64,000 nucleotides of DNA, taken from positions 118,501-182,500 of the forward strand of contig BDSI01000083.1 in assembly GCA_003117195.1 (NCBI GenBank), written 5' to 3'. Position numbers and translations under genes: made by a program. Below the pieces are notes generated by a model that saw only the letters and a program-made list of their open reading frames with translations, was not told where the DNA came from and made no database searches. Positions 47,501-59,043 of this stretch are shown here, one piece after another; positions within the stretch are counted from its first letter, which is position 1, and every line of letters begins with the position of its first letter. Source of the stretch: Eudorina sp. 2006-703-Eu-15 (Eukaryota; Chlorophyta; Chlorophyceae; Chlamydomonadales; Volvocaceae).

Positions 47501-50500
47501 CGGAGCTGGACCACGGGAGGGCTGACTTCGAAGCTGGACCGCTGGAGGGCTGGCATCAGAGCTGGACCGCTGATAGGCTTGTGTCGGAGCTGGACCGCGG
47601 GATGGCTGACTTCGAAGCTGGACCGCTGGAGCGCTGGCATCGGAGCTGGACCGCTGGAGGGCTGGCATCAGAGCTGGACCGCTGGAGGGCTGGTGTCGGA
47701 GCTGGACCGCGGGAGGGCTGGCGTCGGAGCTGGACCGCTGCAGGGCTGGTGTCGGAGCTCGACCGCTGCAGGGCTGGTGTCGGAGCTCGACCGCTGGAGG
47801 GCCGGCGTCGGAAGCGAGCTTGACCGCTGGAGGCTGGCATCGGAGCTGCACCGATGGAGGGCAGGCGTCGGAGCTGGACCGCGGGAGGGCTGACTTCGAA
47901 GCTGGACCGCCCAGGGCTGGTGTCGGAGCTGGACCTCTGGAGGGCTGGCATCGGAGCTGGACCGCTGGAGGGCTGGTGCCGGAGCTGGACCGCTGGAGGG
48001 CTGGCATCGGAGCTGGACCGCGGGAGGGCTGGCGTCGGAGCTCGACCGCTGGAGGGCTGGTGCCGGAGCTGGACCGCTGGTGGGCTGACGTCGGAGCTGG
48101 ACCGCTGGAGGACTGGTGTCGGAATTGAGCTGGACCGCGGGAGGGCTGGCATCGGAGCTGGACCGCTGGAGGGCTGGCGTCGGAATTGAGCTGGACCGCG
48201 GGAGGGCTGGCATCGGAGCTGGACCGCTGGAGGGCTGGAGTCGGAGCTGGACCGCGGGAGGGCTGGCGACCGCGGGAGGGCTGGTGTCGAAGCTGGACCT
48301 CTGGAGGGCCGGCATCGGAGCTGGACCGCGGGAGGGCTGGCATCGGAGTTGGACCGCTGGAGGGCTGGTGTCAAAGGTCGACCGCTGGTGGGCTGACGTT
48401 GGAGCTGGACCTCTGGAGGGCTGGCGTCGGAGCTGGACCGCTGGAGCGATGGCGTGGGAGCTGGACCGCTGGAGGGCTGGCATCGGAGCTTGACCGCTGG
48501 AGGGCTGACGTCGGAGCTCGACCCCTGGAGGGCTGGTGTCGGAGCTGTATCGCTGGAGGGCTGGTGTCGGAGCTGGACCGCTGGAGGGCTGGCGTCGGAG
48601 CTGGACCGCTGCAGGGCTGTTGTCGGAGCCCGACCGCTGGAGGGCCGGCGTCGGAATCTAGCTTGACCGCTGGAGGGCTGGCATCGGAGCTGGACTGCTG
48701 GAGGGCTGGCATCGGAGCTGGACCACGGGAGGGCTGACTTCGAAGCTGGACCGCTGGAGGGCTGGCATCGGAGCTGGACCGCTGGAGGGCTGGCTTCAGA
48801 GCTGGACCGCTGGTAGGCTGGTGCCGGAGCTGGACCGCGGGAGGGCTGGCGTCGGAGCTGGACCGCTGGAGCGATGGCGTCGGAGCTGGACCGCTGGAAG
48901 GCTGACGTCGGAGCTCGACCCCTGGAGGGCTGGTGTCGGAGCTGTATCGCTGGAGGGCTGGTGTCGGAGCTGGACCGCTGGAGGGCTGGCGTCGGAGCTG
49001 GAGCGCTGCAGGGCTGGTGTCGGAGCTGGACCGCGGGAGGGCTGGCATCGGAGCTGGACCGCTGGAGGGCCTGCATCGAAGCTCGACCGCTGGAGGGCTG
49101 GCATCGGAGCTGGACTGCTGGAGGGCTGGCATCGGAGCTGGACCGCGGGAGGGCTGGCATCGGAGTTGGACCGCTGGAGGGCTGGTGTCAAAGGTCGACC
49201 GCTGGTGGGCTGACGTCGGAGCTGGACCTCTGGAGGGCTGGCGTCGGAGCTAGACCGCTGGAGCGATGGCGTCGGAGCTGGACCGCGGGAGGGCTGGCAT
49301 CGGAGCTGGACCGCTGGAGGGCTGACGTCGGAGCTCGACCCCTGGAGGGCTGGTGTCGGAGCTGTATCGCTGGAGGGCTGGTGTCGGAGCCCGACCGCTG
49401 GAGGGCCGGCGTCGGAATCTAGCTTGACCGCTGGAGGGCTGGCATCGGAGCTGGACTGCTGGAGGGCTGGCATCGGAGCTGGACCACGGAGGGCTGACTT
49501 CGAAGCTGGACCGCTGGAGGGCTGGCATCGGAGCTGGACCGCTGGAGGGCTGGCTTCAGAGCTGGACCGCTGGTAGGCTGGTGCCGGAGCTGGACCGCGG
49601 GAGGGCTGGCGTCGGAGCTGGACCGCTGGAGCGATGGCGTCGGAGCTGGACCGCTGGAAGGCTGACGTCGGAGCTCGACCCCTGGAGGGCTGGTGTCGGA
49701 GCTGTATCGCTGGAGGGCTGGTGTCGGAGCTGGACCGCTGGAGGGCTGGCGTCGGAGCTGGAGCGCTGCAGGGCTGGTGTCGGAGCTGGACCGCGGGAGG
49801 GCTGGCATCGGAGCTGGACCGCTGGAGGGCCTGCATCGAAGCTCGACCGCTGGAGGGCTGGCATCGGAGCTGGACTGCTGGAGGGCTGGCATCGGAGCTG
49901 GACCGCGGGAGGGCTGGCATCGGAGTTGGACCGCTGGAGGGCTGGTGTCAAAGGTCGACCGCTGGTGGGCTGACGTCGGAGCTGGACCTCTGGAGGGCTG
50001 GCGTCGGAGCTAGACCGCTGGAGCGATGGCGTCGGAGCTGGACCGCTGGAGGGCTGGCGTCGGAGCTGGAGCGCTGCAGGGCTGGTGTCGGAGCTGGACC
50101 GCGGGAGGGCTGGCATCGGAGCTGGACTGCTGGAGGGCTGGCATCGGAGCTGGACCGCGGGAGGGCTGGTGTCGGAATCGAGCTGGACCGCTGAAGGCCT
50201 GGCATCGGAGCTGGACCGCTGGAGGGCTGGCATCGGAGCTGGACCGCTGGAGGGCTGGCGTCGGAATTGAGCTGGACCTCTGGAGGGCTGGCATCGGAGC
50301 TGGACCGCTGGAGGGCTGGAGTCGGAGCTGGACCGCGGGAGGGCTGGCGACCGCGGGAGGGCTGGTGTCGGAGCTGGACCTCTGGAGGGCTGGCATCGGA
50401 GCTGGACCGCGGGAGGGCTGGCATCGGAGTTGGACCGCTGGAGGGCTGGTGTCAAAGGTCGACCGCTGGTGGGCTGACGTCGGAGCTGGACCTCAGGAGG

Positions 50501-53500
50501 GCTGGCGTCGGAGCTAGACCGCTGGAGCGATGGCGTCGGAGCTGGACCGCGGGAGGGCTGGCATCGGAGCTGGACCGCTGGAGGGCTGACGTCGGAGCTC
50601 GACCCCTGGAGGGCTGGTGTCGGAGCTGTATCGCTGGAGGGCTGGTGTCGGAGCCCGACCGCTGGAGGGCCGGCGTCGGAATCTAGCTTGACCGCTGGAG
50701 GGCTGGCATCGGAGCTGGACTGCTGGAGGGCTGGCATCGGAGCTGGACCACGGGAGGGCTGACTTCGAAGCTGGACCGCTGGAGGGCTGGCATCAGAGCT
50801 GGACCGCTGATAGGCTTGTGTCGGAGCTGGACCGCGGGAGGGCTGACTTCGAAGCTGGACCGCTGGAGCGCTGGCATCGGAGCTGGACCGCTGGAGGGCT
50901 GGCATCAGAGCTGGACCGCTGGAGGGCTGGTGTCGGAGCTGGACCGCGGGAGGGCTGACTTCGAAGCTGGACCGCTGGAGCGCTGGCATCGGAGCTGGAC
51001 CGCTGGAGGGCTGGCATCAGAGCTGGACCGCTGGAGGGCTGGTGTCGGAGCTGGACCGCGGGGAGGGCTGGCGTCGGAGCTGGACCGCTGCAGGGCTGGT
51101 GTCGGAGCTCGACCGCTGCAGGGCTGGTGTCGGAGCTCGACCGCTGGAGGGCCGGCGTCGGAAGCGAGCTTGACCGCTGGAGGCTGGCATCGGAGCTGCA
51201 CCGATGGAGGGCAGGCGTCGGAGCTGGACCGCGGGAGGGCTGACTTCGAAGCTGGACCGCCCAGGGCTGGTGTCGGAGCTGGACCTCTGGAGGGCTGGCA
51301 TCGGAGCTGGACCGCTGGAGGGCTGGTGCCGGAGCTGGACCGCTGGAGGGCTGGCATCGGAGCTGGACCGCGGGAGGGCTGGCGTCGGAGCTCGACCGCT
51401 GGAGGGCTGGTGCCGGAGCTGGACCGCTGGTGGGCTGACGTCGGAGCTGGACCGCTGGAGGACTGGTGTCGGAGTTGGACCGCGGGAGGGCTGGCGTCGG
51501 AGCTCGACCGCTGGAGGGCTGGTGCCGGAGCTGGACAGCATCGTCGGAGCTGGACCTCTGGAGGGCTGGCGTCGGAGCTGGACCGCGGGAGGGCTGGCAT
51601 CGGAGCTGGACCGCTGGAGGGCTGATGTCGGAGGTCGACCCCTGGAGGGCAGGTGTCGGAGCTGTTTCGCTGGAGGGCTGGTGTCGGAGCTGGACCGCGG
51701 GAGGGCCGGCGTCGGAATCGAGCTTGACCGCTGGAGGGCTGGCATCGGAGCTCGGCCGCTGGAGGGCTGGCATCGGAGCTGGACCGCGGGAAGGGCTGGC
51801 GTCGGAATCGAGCTTGACCGCTGAAGGCCTGGCATCGGAGCTGGACCGCTGGAGGGCTGGCAAAAGAGCTGGACCGCTGCAGGGCTGGCGTCGGAATTGA
51901 GCTGGACCGCGGTAGGGCTGGCATCGGAGCTGGACCGCTGGAGGGCTGGAGTCGGAGCTGGACCGCTGGAGGGCTGGAATCGGTGCTGGACCGCTGGAGG
52001 GCTGGCATCGGAGCTGGACCGCGGGAGGGCTGGCGTCGGAGCTGGACCGCTGGAGGGCTGGTGTCGGAGCTGGACCGCTGGAGGGCTGGTGTCGGAGCTG
52101 GACCGCTGGAGGGCTGGTGTCGGAGCTGGACCGCGGGAGGGCTGGCATCGGAGCTGGACCGCTGGAGGGCTGGTGTCAAAGGTCGACCGCTGGAGGGCTG
52201 GTGTCGAAGCTCGACCGCTGGAGGGCTGGCGTCGGAGCTGGACCGCTGGTGGGCTGACGTCGGAGTTTAACCGCTGGAGCGATGGCGTCGGAGCTGAACC
52301 GAGGGAGGGCTGGCATCGGAGCTGGACCGCTGGAGGGCTGGTGTCGGTGCTGGACCGCTGGAGGGCTGGTGTCGGTGCTGGACCGCGGGAGGGCTGGCAT
52401 CGGAGCTGGACCGCTGGAGGGCTGGAGTCGGAGCTGGACCGCAGGAGGGCTGGCGACCGCGGGAGGGCTGGTGTCGGAGCTTGACCTCTGGAGGGCTGGC
52501 ATCGGAGCTGGACCGCGGGAGGGCTGGCATCGGAGTTGGACCGCTGGAGGGCTGGTGTCAAAGGTCGACCGCTGGTGGGCTGACGTCGGAGCTGGACCTC
52601 TGGAGGGCTGGCGTCGGAGCTAGACCGCTGGAGCGATGGCGTCGGAGCTGGACCGCGGGAGGGCTGGCATCGGAGCTGGACCGCTGGAGGGCTGACGTCG
52701 GAGCTCGACCCCTGGAGGGCTGGTGTCGGAGCTGTATCGCTGGAGGGCTGGTGTCGGAGCTGGACCGCTGGAGGGCTGGCGTCGGAGCTGGACCGCTGCA
52801 GGGCTGGTGTCGGAGCCCGACCGCTGGAGGGCTGGCATCGGAGCTGGACCGCGGGAGGGCTGGAATCGGAGCTGGACCGCTGGAGGGCTGGCATCGGAGC
52901 TGGACCGCTGGAGGGCTGGCATCAGAGCTGGACCGCTGATAGGCTTGTGTCGGAGCTGGACCGCGGGAGGGCTGACTTCGAAGCTGGACCGCTGGAGCGC
53001 TGGCATCGGAGCTGGACCAGCTGGAGGGCTGGCATCAGAGCTGGACCGCTGGAGGGCTGGTGTCGGAGCTGGACCGCGGGGAGGGCTGGCGTCGGAGCTG
53101 GACCGCTGCAGGGCTGGTGTCGGAGCTCGACCGCTGCAGGGCTGGTGTCGGAGCTCGACCGCTGGAGGGCCGGCGTCGGAAGCGAGCTTGACCGCTGGAG
53201 GCTGGCATCGGAGCTGCACCGATGGAGGGCAGGCGTCGGAGCTGGACCGCGGGAGGGCTGACTTCGAAGCTGGACCGCCCAGGGCTGGTGTCGGAGCTGG
53301 ACCTCTGGAGGGCTGGCATCGGAGCTGGACCGCTGGAGGGCTGGTGCCGGAGCTGGACCGCTGGAGGGCTGGCATCGGAGCTGGACCGCGGGAGGGCTGG
53401 CGTCGGAGCTCGACCGCTGGAGGGCTGGTGCCGGAGCTGGACCGCTGGTGGGCTGACGTCGGAGCTGGACCGCTGGAGGACTGGTGTCGGAGTTGGACCG

Positions 53501-56500
53501 CGGGAGGGCTGGCGTCGGAGCTCGACCGCTGGAGGGCTGGTGCCGGAGCTGGACAGCTACGTCGGAGCTGGACCTCTGGAGGGCTGGCGTCGGAGCTGGA
53601 CCGCGGGAGGGCTGGCATCGGAGCTGGACCGCTGGAGGGCTGATGTCGGAGGTCGACCCCTGGAGGGCAGGTGTCGGAGCTGTTTCGCTGGAGGGCTGGT
53701 GTCGGAGCTGGACCGCGGGAGGGCCGGCGTCGGAATCGAGCTTGACCGCTGGAGGGCTGGCATCGGAGCTCGACCGCTGGAGGGCTGGCATCGGAGCTGG
53801 ACCGCGGGAAGGGCTGGCGTCGGAATCGAGCTTGACCGCTGAAGGCCTGGCATCGGAGCTGGACCGCTGGAGGGCTGGCAAAAGAGCTGGACCGCTGCAG
53901 GGCTGGCGTCGGAATTGAGCTGGACCGCGGTAGGGCTGGCATCGGAGCTGGACCGCTGGAGGGCTGGAGTCGGAGCTGGACCGCTGGAGGGCTGGAATCG
54001 GTGCTGGACCGCTGGAGGGCTGGCATCGGAGCTGGACCGCTGGAGGGCTGGCATCGGAGCTGGACCGCGGGAGGGCTGGCGTCGGAGCTTGACCGCTGGA
54101 GGGCTGGTGTCGGAGTTGGACCGCTGGAGGGCTGGTGTCGGAGCTGGACCGCGGGAGGGCTGGCATCGGAGCTGGACCGCTGGAGGGCTGGTGTCAAAGG
54201 TCGACCGCTGGAGGGCTGGCATCGGAGCTGGACCGCTGGAGGGCTGGAGTCGGAGCTGGACCGCTGGAGGGCTGGCATCGGAGCTGGACCGCTGGAGGGC
54301 TGGCATCGGAGCTGGACCGCTGGAGCGATGGCGTCGGAGCTGGACCGCGCGAGGGCTGGCATCGGAGCTGGACCGCTGGAGGGCTGACGTCGGAGCTCGA
54401 CCCCTGGAGGGCTGGTGTCGGAGCTGTATCGCTGGAGGGCTGGTGTCGGTGCTGGACCGCTGGAGGGCTGGCGTCGGAGCTGAACCGCTGCAGGGCCGGC
54501 GTCGGAATCGAGCTTGACCGCTGGAGGGCCTGCATCGGAGCTCGACCGCTGGAGGGCTGGCATCGGAGCTGGACCGCGGGAAGGGCTGGCGTCGGAATCG
54601 AGCTTGACCGCTGAAGGCCTGGCATCGGAGCTGGACCGCTGGAGGGCTGGCATCGGAGCTGGACCGCTGGTGGGCTGGCATCGGAGCTGGACCGCTGGAG
54701 CGATGGCGTCGGAGCTGAACCGCTGCAGGGCCGGCGTCGGAATCGAGCTTGACCGCTGGAGGGCCTGCATCGGAGCTCGACCGCTGGAGGGCTGGCATCG
54801 GAGCTGGACCGCGGGAAGGGCTGGCGTCGGAATCGAGCTTGACCGCTGAAGGCCTGGCATCGGAGCTGGACCGCGCGAGGGCTGGCATCGGAGCTGGACC
54901 GCTGGAGGGCTGGTGTCGGAGCTGGACCGCTGAAGCGATGGCGTCGGAGCTCGACCCCTGGAGGGCTGGTGTCGGAGCTGGACCGCTGCAGGGCTGGTGT
55001 CGGAGCTGGACCGCTGGAGGGCTGGCGTCGGAGTTCGACCGCTAGAGGGCTGGAATCGGAGCTGGACCGCTGGAGGGCTGGCATCGGAGCTGGACCGCTG
55101 AAGCGACGGCGTTGGAGCTGGACCGCGGGAGGGCTGGTGTCGGAGTTCGACCGCTGGAGGGCTGGTGTCGGAGCTGGACCGCGGGAGGGCTGGTGTCGGA
55201 GTACGACCGCTGGAGGGCTGGTGTCGGAGCTGGACCGCTGGAGGGCCTGCATCGGAGCTGGACCGCTGGAGGGCTGGCATCGGAGCTGGACCGCGGGGAG
55301 GGCTGGTGTCGGTGCTGGACCGCGGGAGGGCTGACTTCGAAGCTGGACCGCGGGAGGGCTGGTGTCGGAGCTGGACCGCGAGAGGGCTGGCATCGGAGCT
55401 GGAACTCTGGAGGGCTGGCATCAGAGCTGGACCGCGGGAGGGCTGGTGTCGGAGCTGGACCGCCGGAGAGACGGCGTTGGAGCTGGACCGCGGGAGGGCT
55501 GGTGTCGGAGTTCGACCGCTGGAGGGCTGGTGCCGGAGCTGGACCGCGGGAGGGCTGGTGTCGAAGTTCGACCGCTGGAGGGCTGGTGTCGGAGCTCGAC
55601 CGCTGGAGGGCCTGCATCGGAGCTGGACCGCTGGAGGGCTGGTATCGGAGCTGGACCGCGGGGAGGGCTGGTGTCGGTGCTGGACCGCTGGAGGGCTGGC
55701 GTCGGAGCTGGACCGCTGCAGGGCTGGTGTCGGAATCGAGCTTGACCGCTGGAGGACCTGCATCGGACCTCGACTGCTGGAGGGCTGGCATCGGAGCTGG
55801 ACCGCGGGAAGGGCTGGCGTCGGAATCGAGCTTGACCGCTGAAGGCCTGGCATCGGAGCTGGACCGCGGGAGGGCTGGCGTCGGAGCTGGACCGCGGGAG
55901 GGCTGGCGTCGGAATTGAGCTGGACCGCGGTAGGGCTGGCTTCGGAGCTGGACCGCTGGAGGGCTGGCATCGGAGCTGGACCGCTGGAGGGCTGGAGTCG
56001 GAGCTGGACCGCTGGAGGGCTGGCATCGGAGCTGGACCGCTGGAGGGCTGGCATCGGAGCTGGACCGCTGGAGCGATGGCGTCGGAGCTGGACCGCGCGA
56101 GGGCTGGCATCGGAGCTGGACCGCTGGAGGGCTGACGTCGGAGCTCGACCCCTGGAGGGCTGGTGTCGGAGCTGTATCGCTGGAGGGCTGGTGTCGGTGC
56201 TGGACCGCTGGAGGGCTGGCGTCGGAGCTGAACCGCTGCAGGGCCGGCGTCGGAATCGAGCTTGACCGCTGGAGGGCCTGCATCGGAGCTCGACCGCTGG
56301 AGGGCTGGCATCGGAGCTGGACCGCGGGAAGGGCTGGCGTCGGAATCGAGCTTGACCGCTGAAGGCCTGGCATCGGAGCTGGACCGCTGGAGGGCTGGCA
56401 TCGGAGCTGGACCGCTGGTGGGCTGGTGTCGATGCTGGACCGCTGAAGCGATGGCGTCGGAGCTCGACCCCTGGAGGGCTGGTGTCGGAGCTGGACCGCT

Positions 56501-57866
56501 GCAGGGCTGGTGTCGGAGCTGGACCGCTGGAGGGCTGGCGTCGGGGTTCGACCGCTAGAGGGCTGGAATCGGAGCTGGACCGCTGGAGGGCTGGCATCGG
56601 AGCTGGACCGCTGAAGCGACGGCGTTGGAGCTGGACCGCGGGAGGGCTGGTGTCGGAGTTCGACCGCTGGAGGGCTGGTGTCGGAGCTGGACCGCGGGAG
56701 GGCTGGTGTCGGAGTACGACCGCTGGAGGGCTGGTGTCGGAGCTCGACCGCTGGAGGGCCTGCATCGGAGCTGGACCGCTGGAGGGCTGGCATCGGAGCT
56801 GGACCGCGGGGAGGGCTGGTGTCGGTGCTGGACCGCGGGAGGGCTGACTTCGAAGCTGGACCGCCGGAGCGATGGCGTCGGAGCTGGACCGCTGGAGGGC
56901 TGGTGTCGGAGCTGGACCGCGGGAGGGCTGGTGTCGGTGCTGGACCGCGGGAGGGCTGGCATCGGAGCTTGACCGCTGGAGGGCTAATGTCGGCACTGGA
57001 CCGCTGGAGGGCTGGCGTCGGAGCTGGACCGATGGAGGGCTGACGTCGGAGCTCGACCCCTGGAGGGCTGGCATCGGAGCTGGACCGATGGAGGGCTGAC
57101 TTCGAAGCTGGACCGCTGCAGGGCTGACGTCGGAGCTCGACCGCTGGAGGGCTGGCATCGGAGCTTGACCGCTGGAGGGATAATGTCGGCGCTGGACCGC
57201 TGGAGGGCTGGTGCCGGAGCTGGACCGCTGGAGGGCTGGCATCGGAGCTGGACCGCGGGAGGGCTGGTGTCGGAGCTGGACCGCGGGAGGGCTGGCGTCG
57301 GAGCTCGACCGCTGGAGGGCTGGTGCCGGAGCTGGACCGCTGGTGGGCTGACGTCGGAGCTGGACCTCTGGAGGGCTGACGTCGGAGCTGGACCGCTGGA
57401 GCGATGGCGTCGGAGCTGGACCGCTGGAGGGCTGGCATCGGAGCTGGACCGCTGGAGGGCTGACGTCGGAGCTCGACCCCTAGAGGGCTGGTGTCGGAGC
57501 TGTATCGCTGGAGGGCTGGCGTCGGAGCTCGACCGCTGGAGGGCTGGTGCCGGAGCTGGACCGCTGGAGGGCTGGTGTCGGAGCTGTCCCGCTGGAGGGC
57601 TGGTGTCGGAGCTGGACCGCTGGAGGGCTGGCATCGGAGCTGGACCGCGGGGAGGGCTAGTGTCGGTGCTGGACCGCGGGAGGGCTGACTTCGAAGCTGT
57701 ACCGCTGGAGGGCTGGCGTCGGAGCTGGACCGCTGGAGGGCTGGTGTCGGTGCTGGACCGCGAGAGGGCTGACTTCGAAGCTGGACCGCTGGAGGGCTGG
57801 CGTCGGAGCTGGACCTCTGGAGGGCTGGCATCAGAGCTGGACCGCTGGAGGGCTGGCGTCGGATCT
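29595..57866. repeat. 28-kb minisatellite of about 1,000 28-bp units
   Basis: A continuous head-to-tail array whose unit begins GAGCTGGACCGCTGGAGGGC and ends TGGCATCG (28 bp). The main variable sites are CGCTGGA/CGCGGGA/CGCTGCA/CCCCTGGA and GGCATCG/GGCGTCG/GGTGTCG/GACGTCG/GACTTCG. Three units equal 84 bp, so translations on either strand show a 28-residue period in all frames. Rare variants that create TAG or TGA break the frames. No splice sites, start context or codon bias supports a gene. Kilobase-scale higher-order repeats are visible inside. The true length in the genome may differ, since such arrays assemble poorly. Confidence 0.97.
33263..51000. repeat. Higher-order repeats (3.3-4.5 kb) inside the 28-bp array
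   Basis: The rare variant GACGTTGGAGCTGGAC occurs at 33,263, 36,950, 41,428, 45,102 and 48,395. These mark five successive higher-order copies of 3,687, 4,478, 3,674 and 3,293 bp plus a last partial one. Within each copy the marker GTGTCAAAGGTCGACC recurs at about 817, 760, 500-960 and 1,150 bp intervals in the same order. Outside this range the array uses other period lengths, for example a 1,750-bp block repeated at 54.3 and 56.1 kb. Confidence 0.8.
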
Positions 57867-58500
57867 GGGTGTGGGTGGGTGGGTGGGGTCCCGTCATGCG
57901 CCACAGGGAGGGAGGGTGGGTGGGTTGGGTCCCGTCATGCGCCACAGGGAGGGAGGGAGGGTGGGTGGGGTCCCGTCATTCGCCACAGGGAGGGAGGGTG
58001 GGTGGGTTGGGTCCCGTCATGCGCCACAGGGAGGGAGGGAGGGTGGGTGGGGTCCCGTCATTCGCCACAGGGAGGGAGGGTGGGTGGGTTGGGTCCCGTC
58101 ATGCGCCACAGGGAGGGAGGGAGGGTGGGTGGGGTCCCGTCCTGCGCCACAGGGAGGGAGGGTGGGTGAGAGGTTCCCGTCATGCGCCGCAGGGAGGGAG
58201 GGAGGGTGGGTGGGGTCCCGTCCTGCGCCACAGGGAGGGAGGGTGGGTGGGTTGGGTCCCGTCATGCGCCACAGGGAGGGAGGGTGGGTGGGTGGGTGGG
58301 TGGGTGGGGCTCGTGTTGCTCCGCAGGGAGGGAGGGAGGGTGGGTGGGGTCCCGGCCGCAGGGAGGGAGGGAGGGTGGGTGGGGTCCCGTCATGCGCCAC
58401 AGGGAGGGAGGGTGGGTGGGTGGGTGGGAGGGTGGGTGGGTGGGTGGGTGGGTGGGTGGGTGGGTGGGTCCCGTCATGCGCCGCAGGGAGGGGGGGAGGG
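57867..58500. repeat. Right flanking 41-bp G-rich minisatellite
   Basis: About 15 units of about 41 bp, each with GTCCCGTCATGCGCCACAGG followed by (GGGA)n(GGGT)n. Successive GTCCCGTCAT starts are at 57,888, 57,929, 57,970 and 58,011. The last part (about 58,405-58,470) becomes a long run of GGGT units, a strong G-quadruplex motif. Confidence 0.93.
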
Positions 58501-58529
58501 TTGATGGCCCAAAGCCGCTGTAGAGTGGC

Positions 58530-59043
58530 AGGCATGCTGGATGCCCGGGGGGGGGTGCTGGAGGGCCAGCTACTCCGACTGTCTCAAGCTGTCCCCGGGC
58601 CTCCTGCTCGTATTCAGCGTGCAGTCGTGCCCGGGCTGCCGCCACCTCCTGCATCTGCAGCTGTGTCGCCAGCCGGACCGTCAGGCCACTAAGCTTGACC
58701 GTCAGCGAGTTGGCTAGCCGCCACCCCATCCGGTCCACAATCCGCCGACGGGTCTCTTCCTCGGACTCCAGGTCCCCCGCCCGCTCAGGTGGTCCAGCAC
58801 CGCTGCTGCAGCTCCCCGCCACTCCTCGCTGATGTCGGTGAGTAGACGGTGGATGGCCGTCAGGGTCGGCACCCGCCTTAAGGTCATGGACCCCTGTGGA
58901 GCCAGGTGGTCGCGGACCCACACATCCCATCCAGCACCGGCTGCGGGTGCCTCGCCGGCTGCACGCGCGACCCGCACCGCGTCCCCAACTGTGTGTGCCT
59001 GCCCTCTGTTGATTGCTGGTTGCGAAGGAACCTTGCAGCGCAA
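58530..59043 (-). pseudogene. Frameshifted helical reading frame of unknown identity
   Basis: On the minus strand, 59,043-58,800 reads as a plausible protein (GWDVWVRDHLAPQG ... LLTDISEEWRGAAAAVLDHL). The neighbouring frame from about 58,800 to 58,530 then continues in similar style (ESEEETRRRIVDRMGWRLAN ... QMQEVAAARARLHAEYEQEA), predicted helical and charged. The switch falls in a G/C homopolymer-rich stretch without a GT-AG pair. A single-base frameshift is therefore more likely than an intron. The family was not recognised; a gene fragment or a transposon-derived open frame are both possible. Confidence 0.3.

Noticed and set aside
29595..57866. CRISPR-like direct repeats
   Set aside because: Units are directly abutting with no unique spacers, and the context is a eukaryotic nuclear genome.
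29531..57945. Very long reading frames (up to about 1,540 codons, minus strand) rich in Ser/Pro/Gln and plus-strand frames rich in Trp/Arg/Gly across the array
   Set aside because: They follow automatically from a 28-bp unit that has no stop in any frame: three units give a 28-residue period on both strands at once. There is no start context, intron structure or codon bias favouring one frame.
57867..58500. Telomeric repeat
   Set aside because: The unit is 41 bp and GGGT/GGGA-based, not the TTTTAGGG or TTTAGGG type of green algae.
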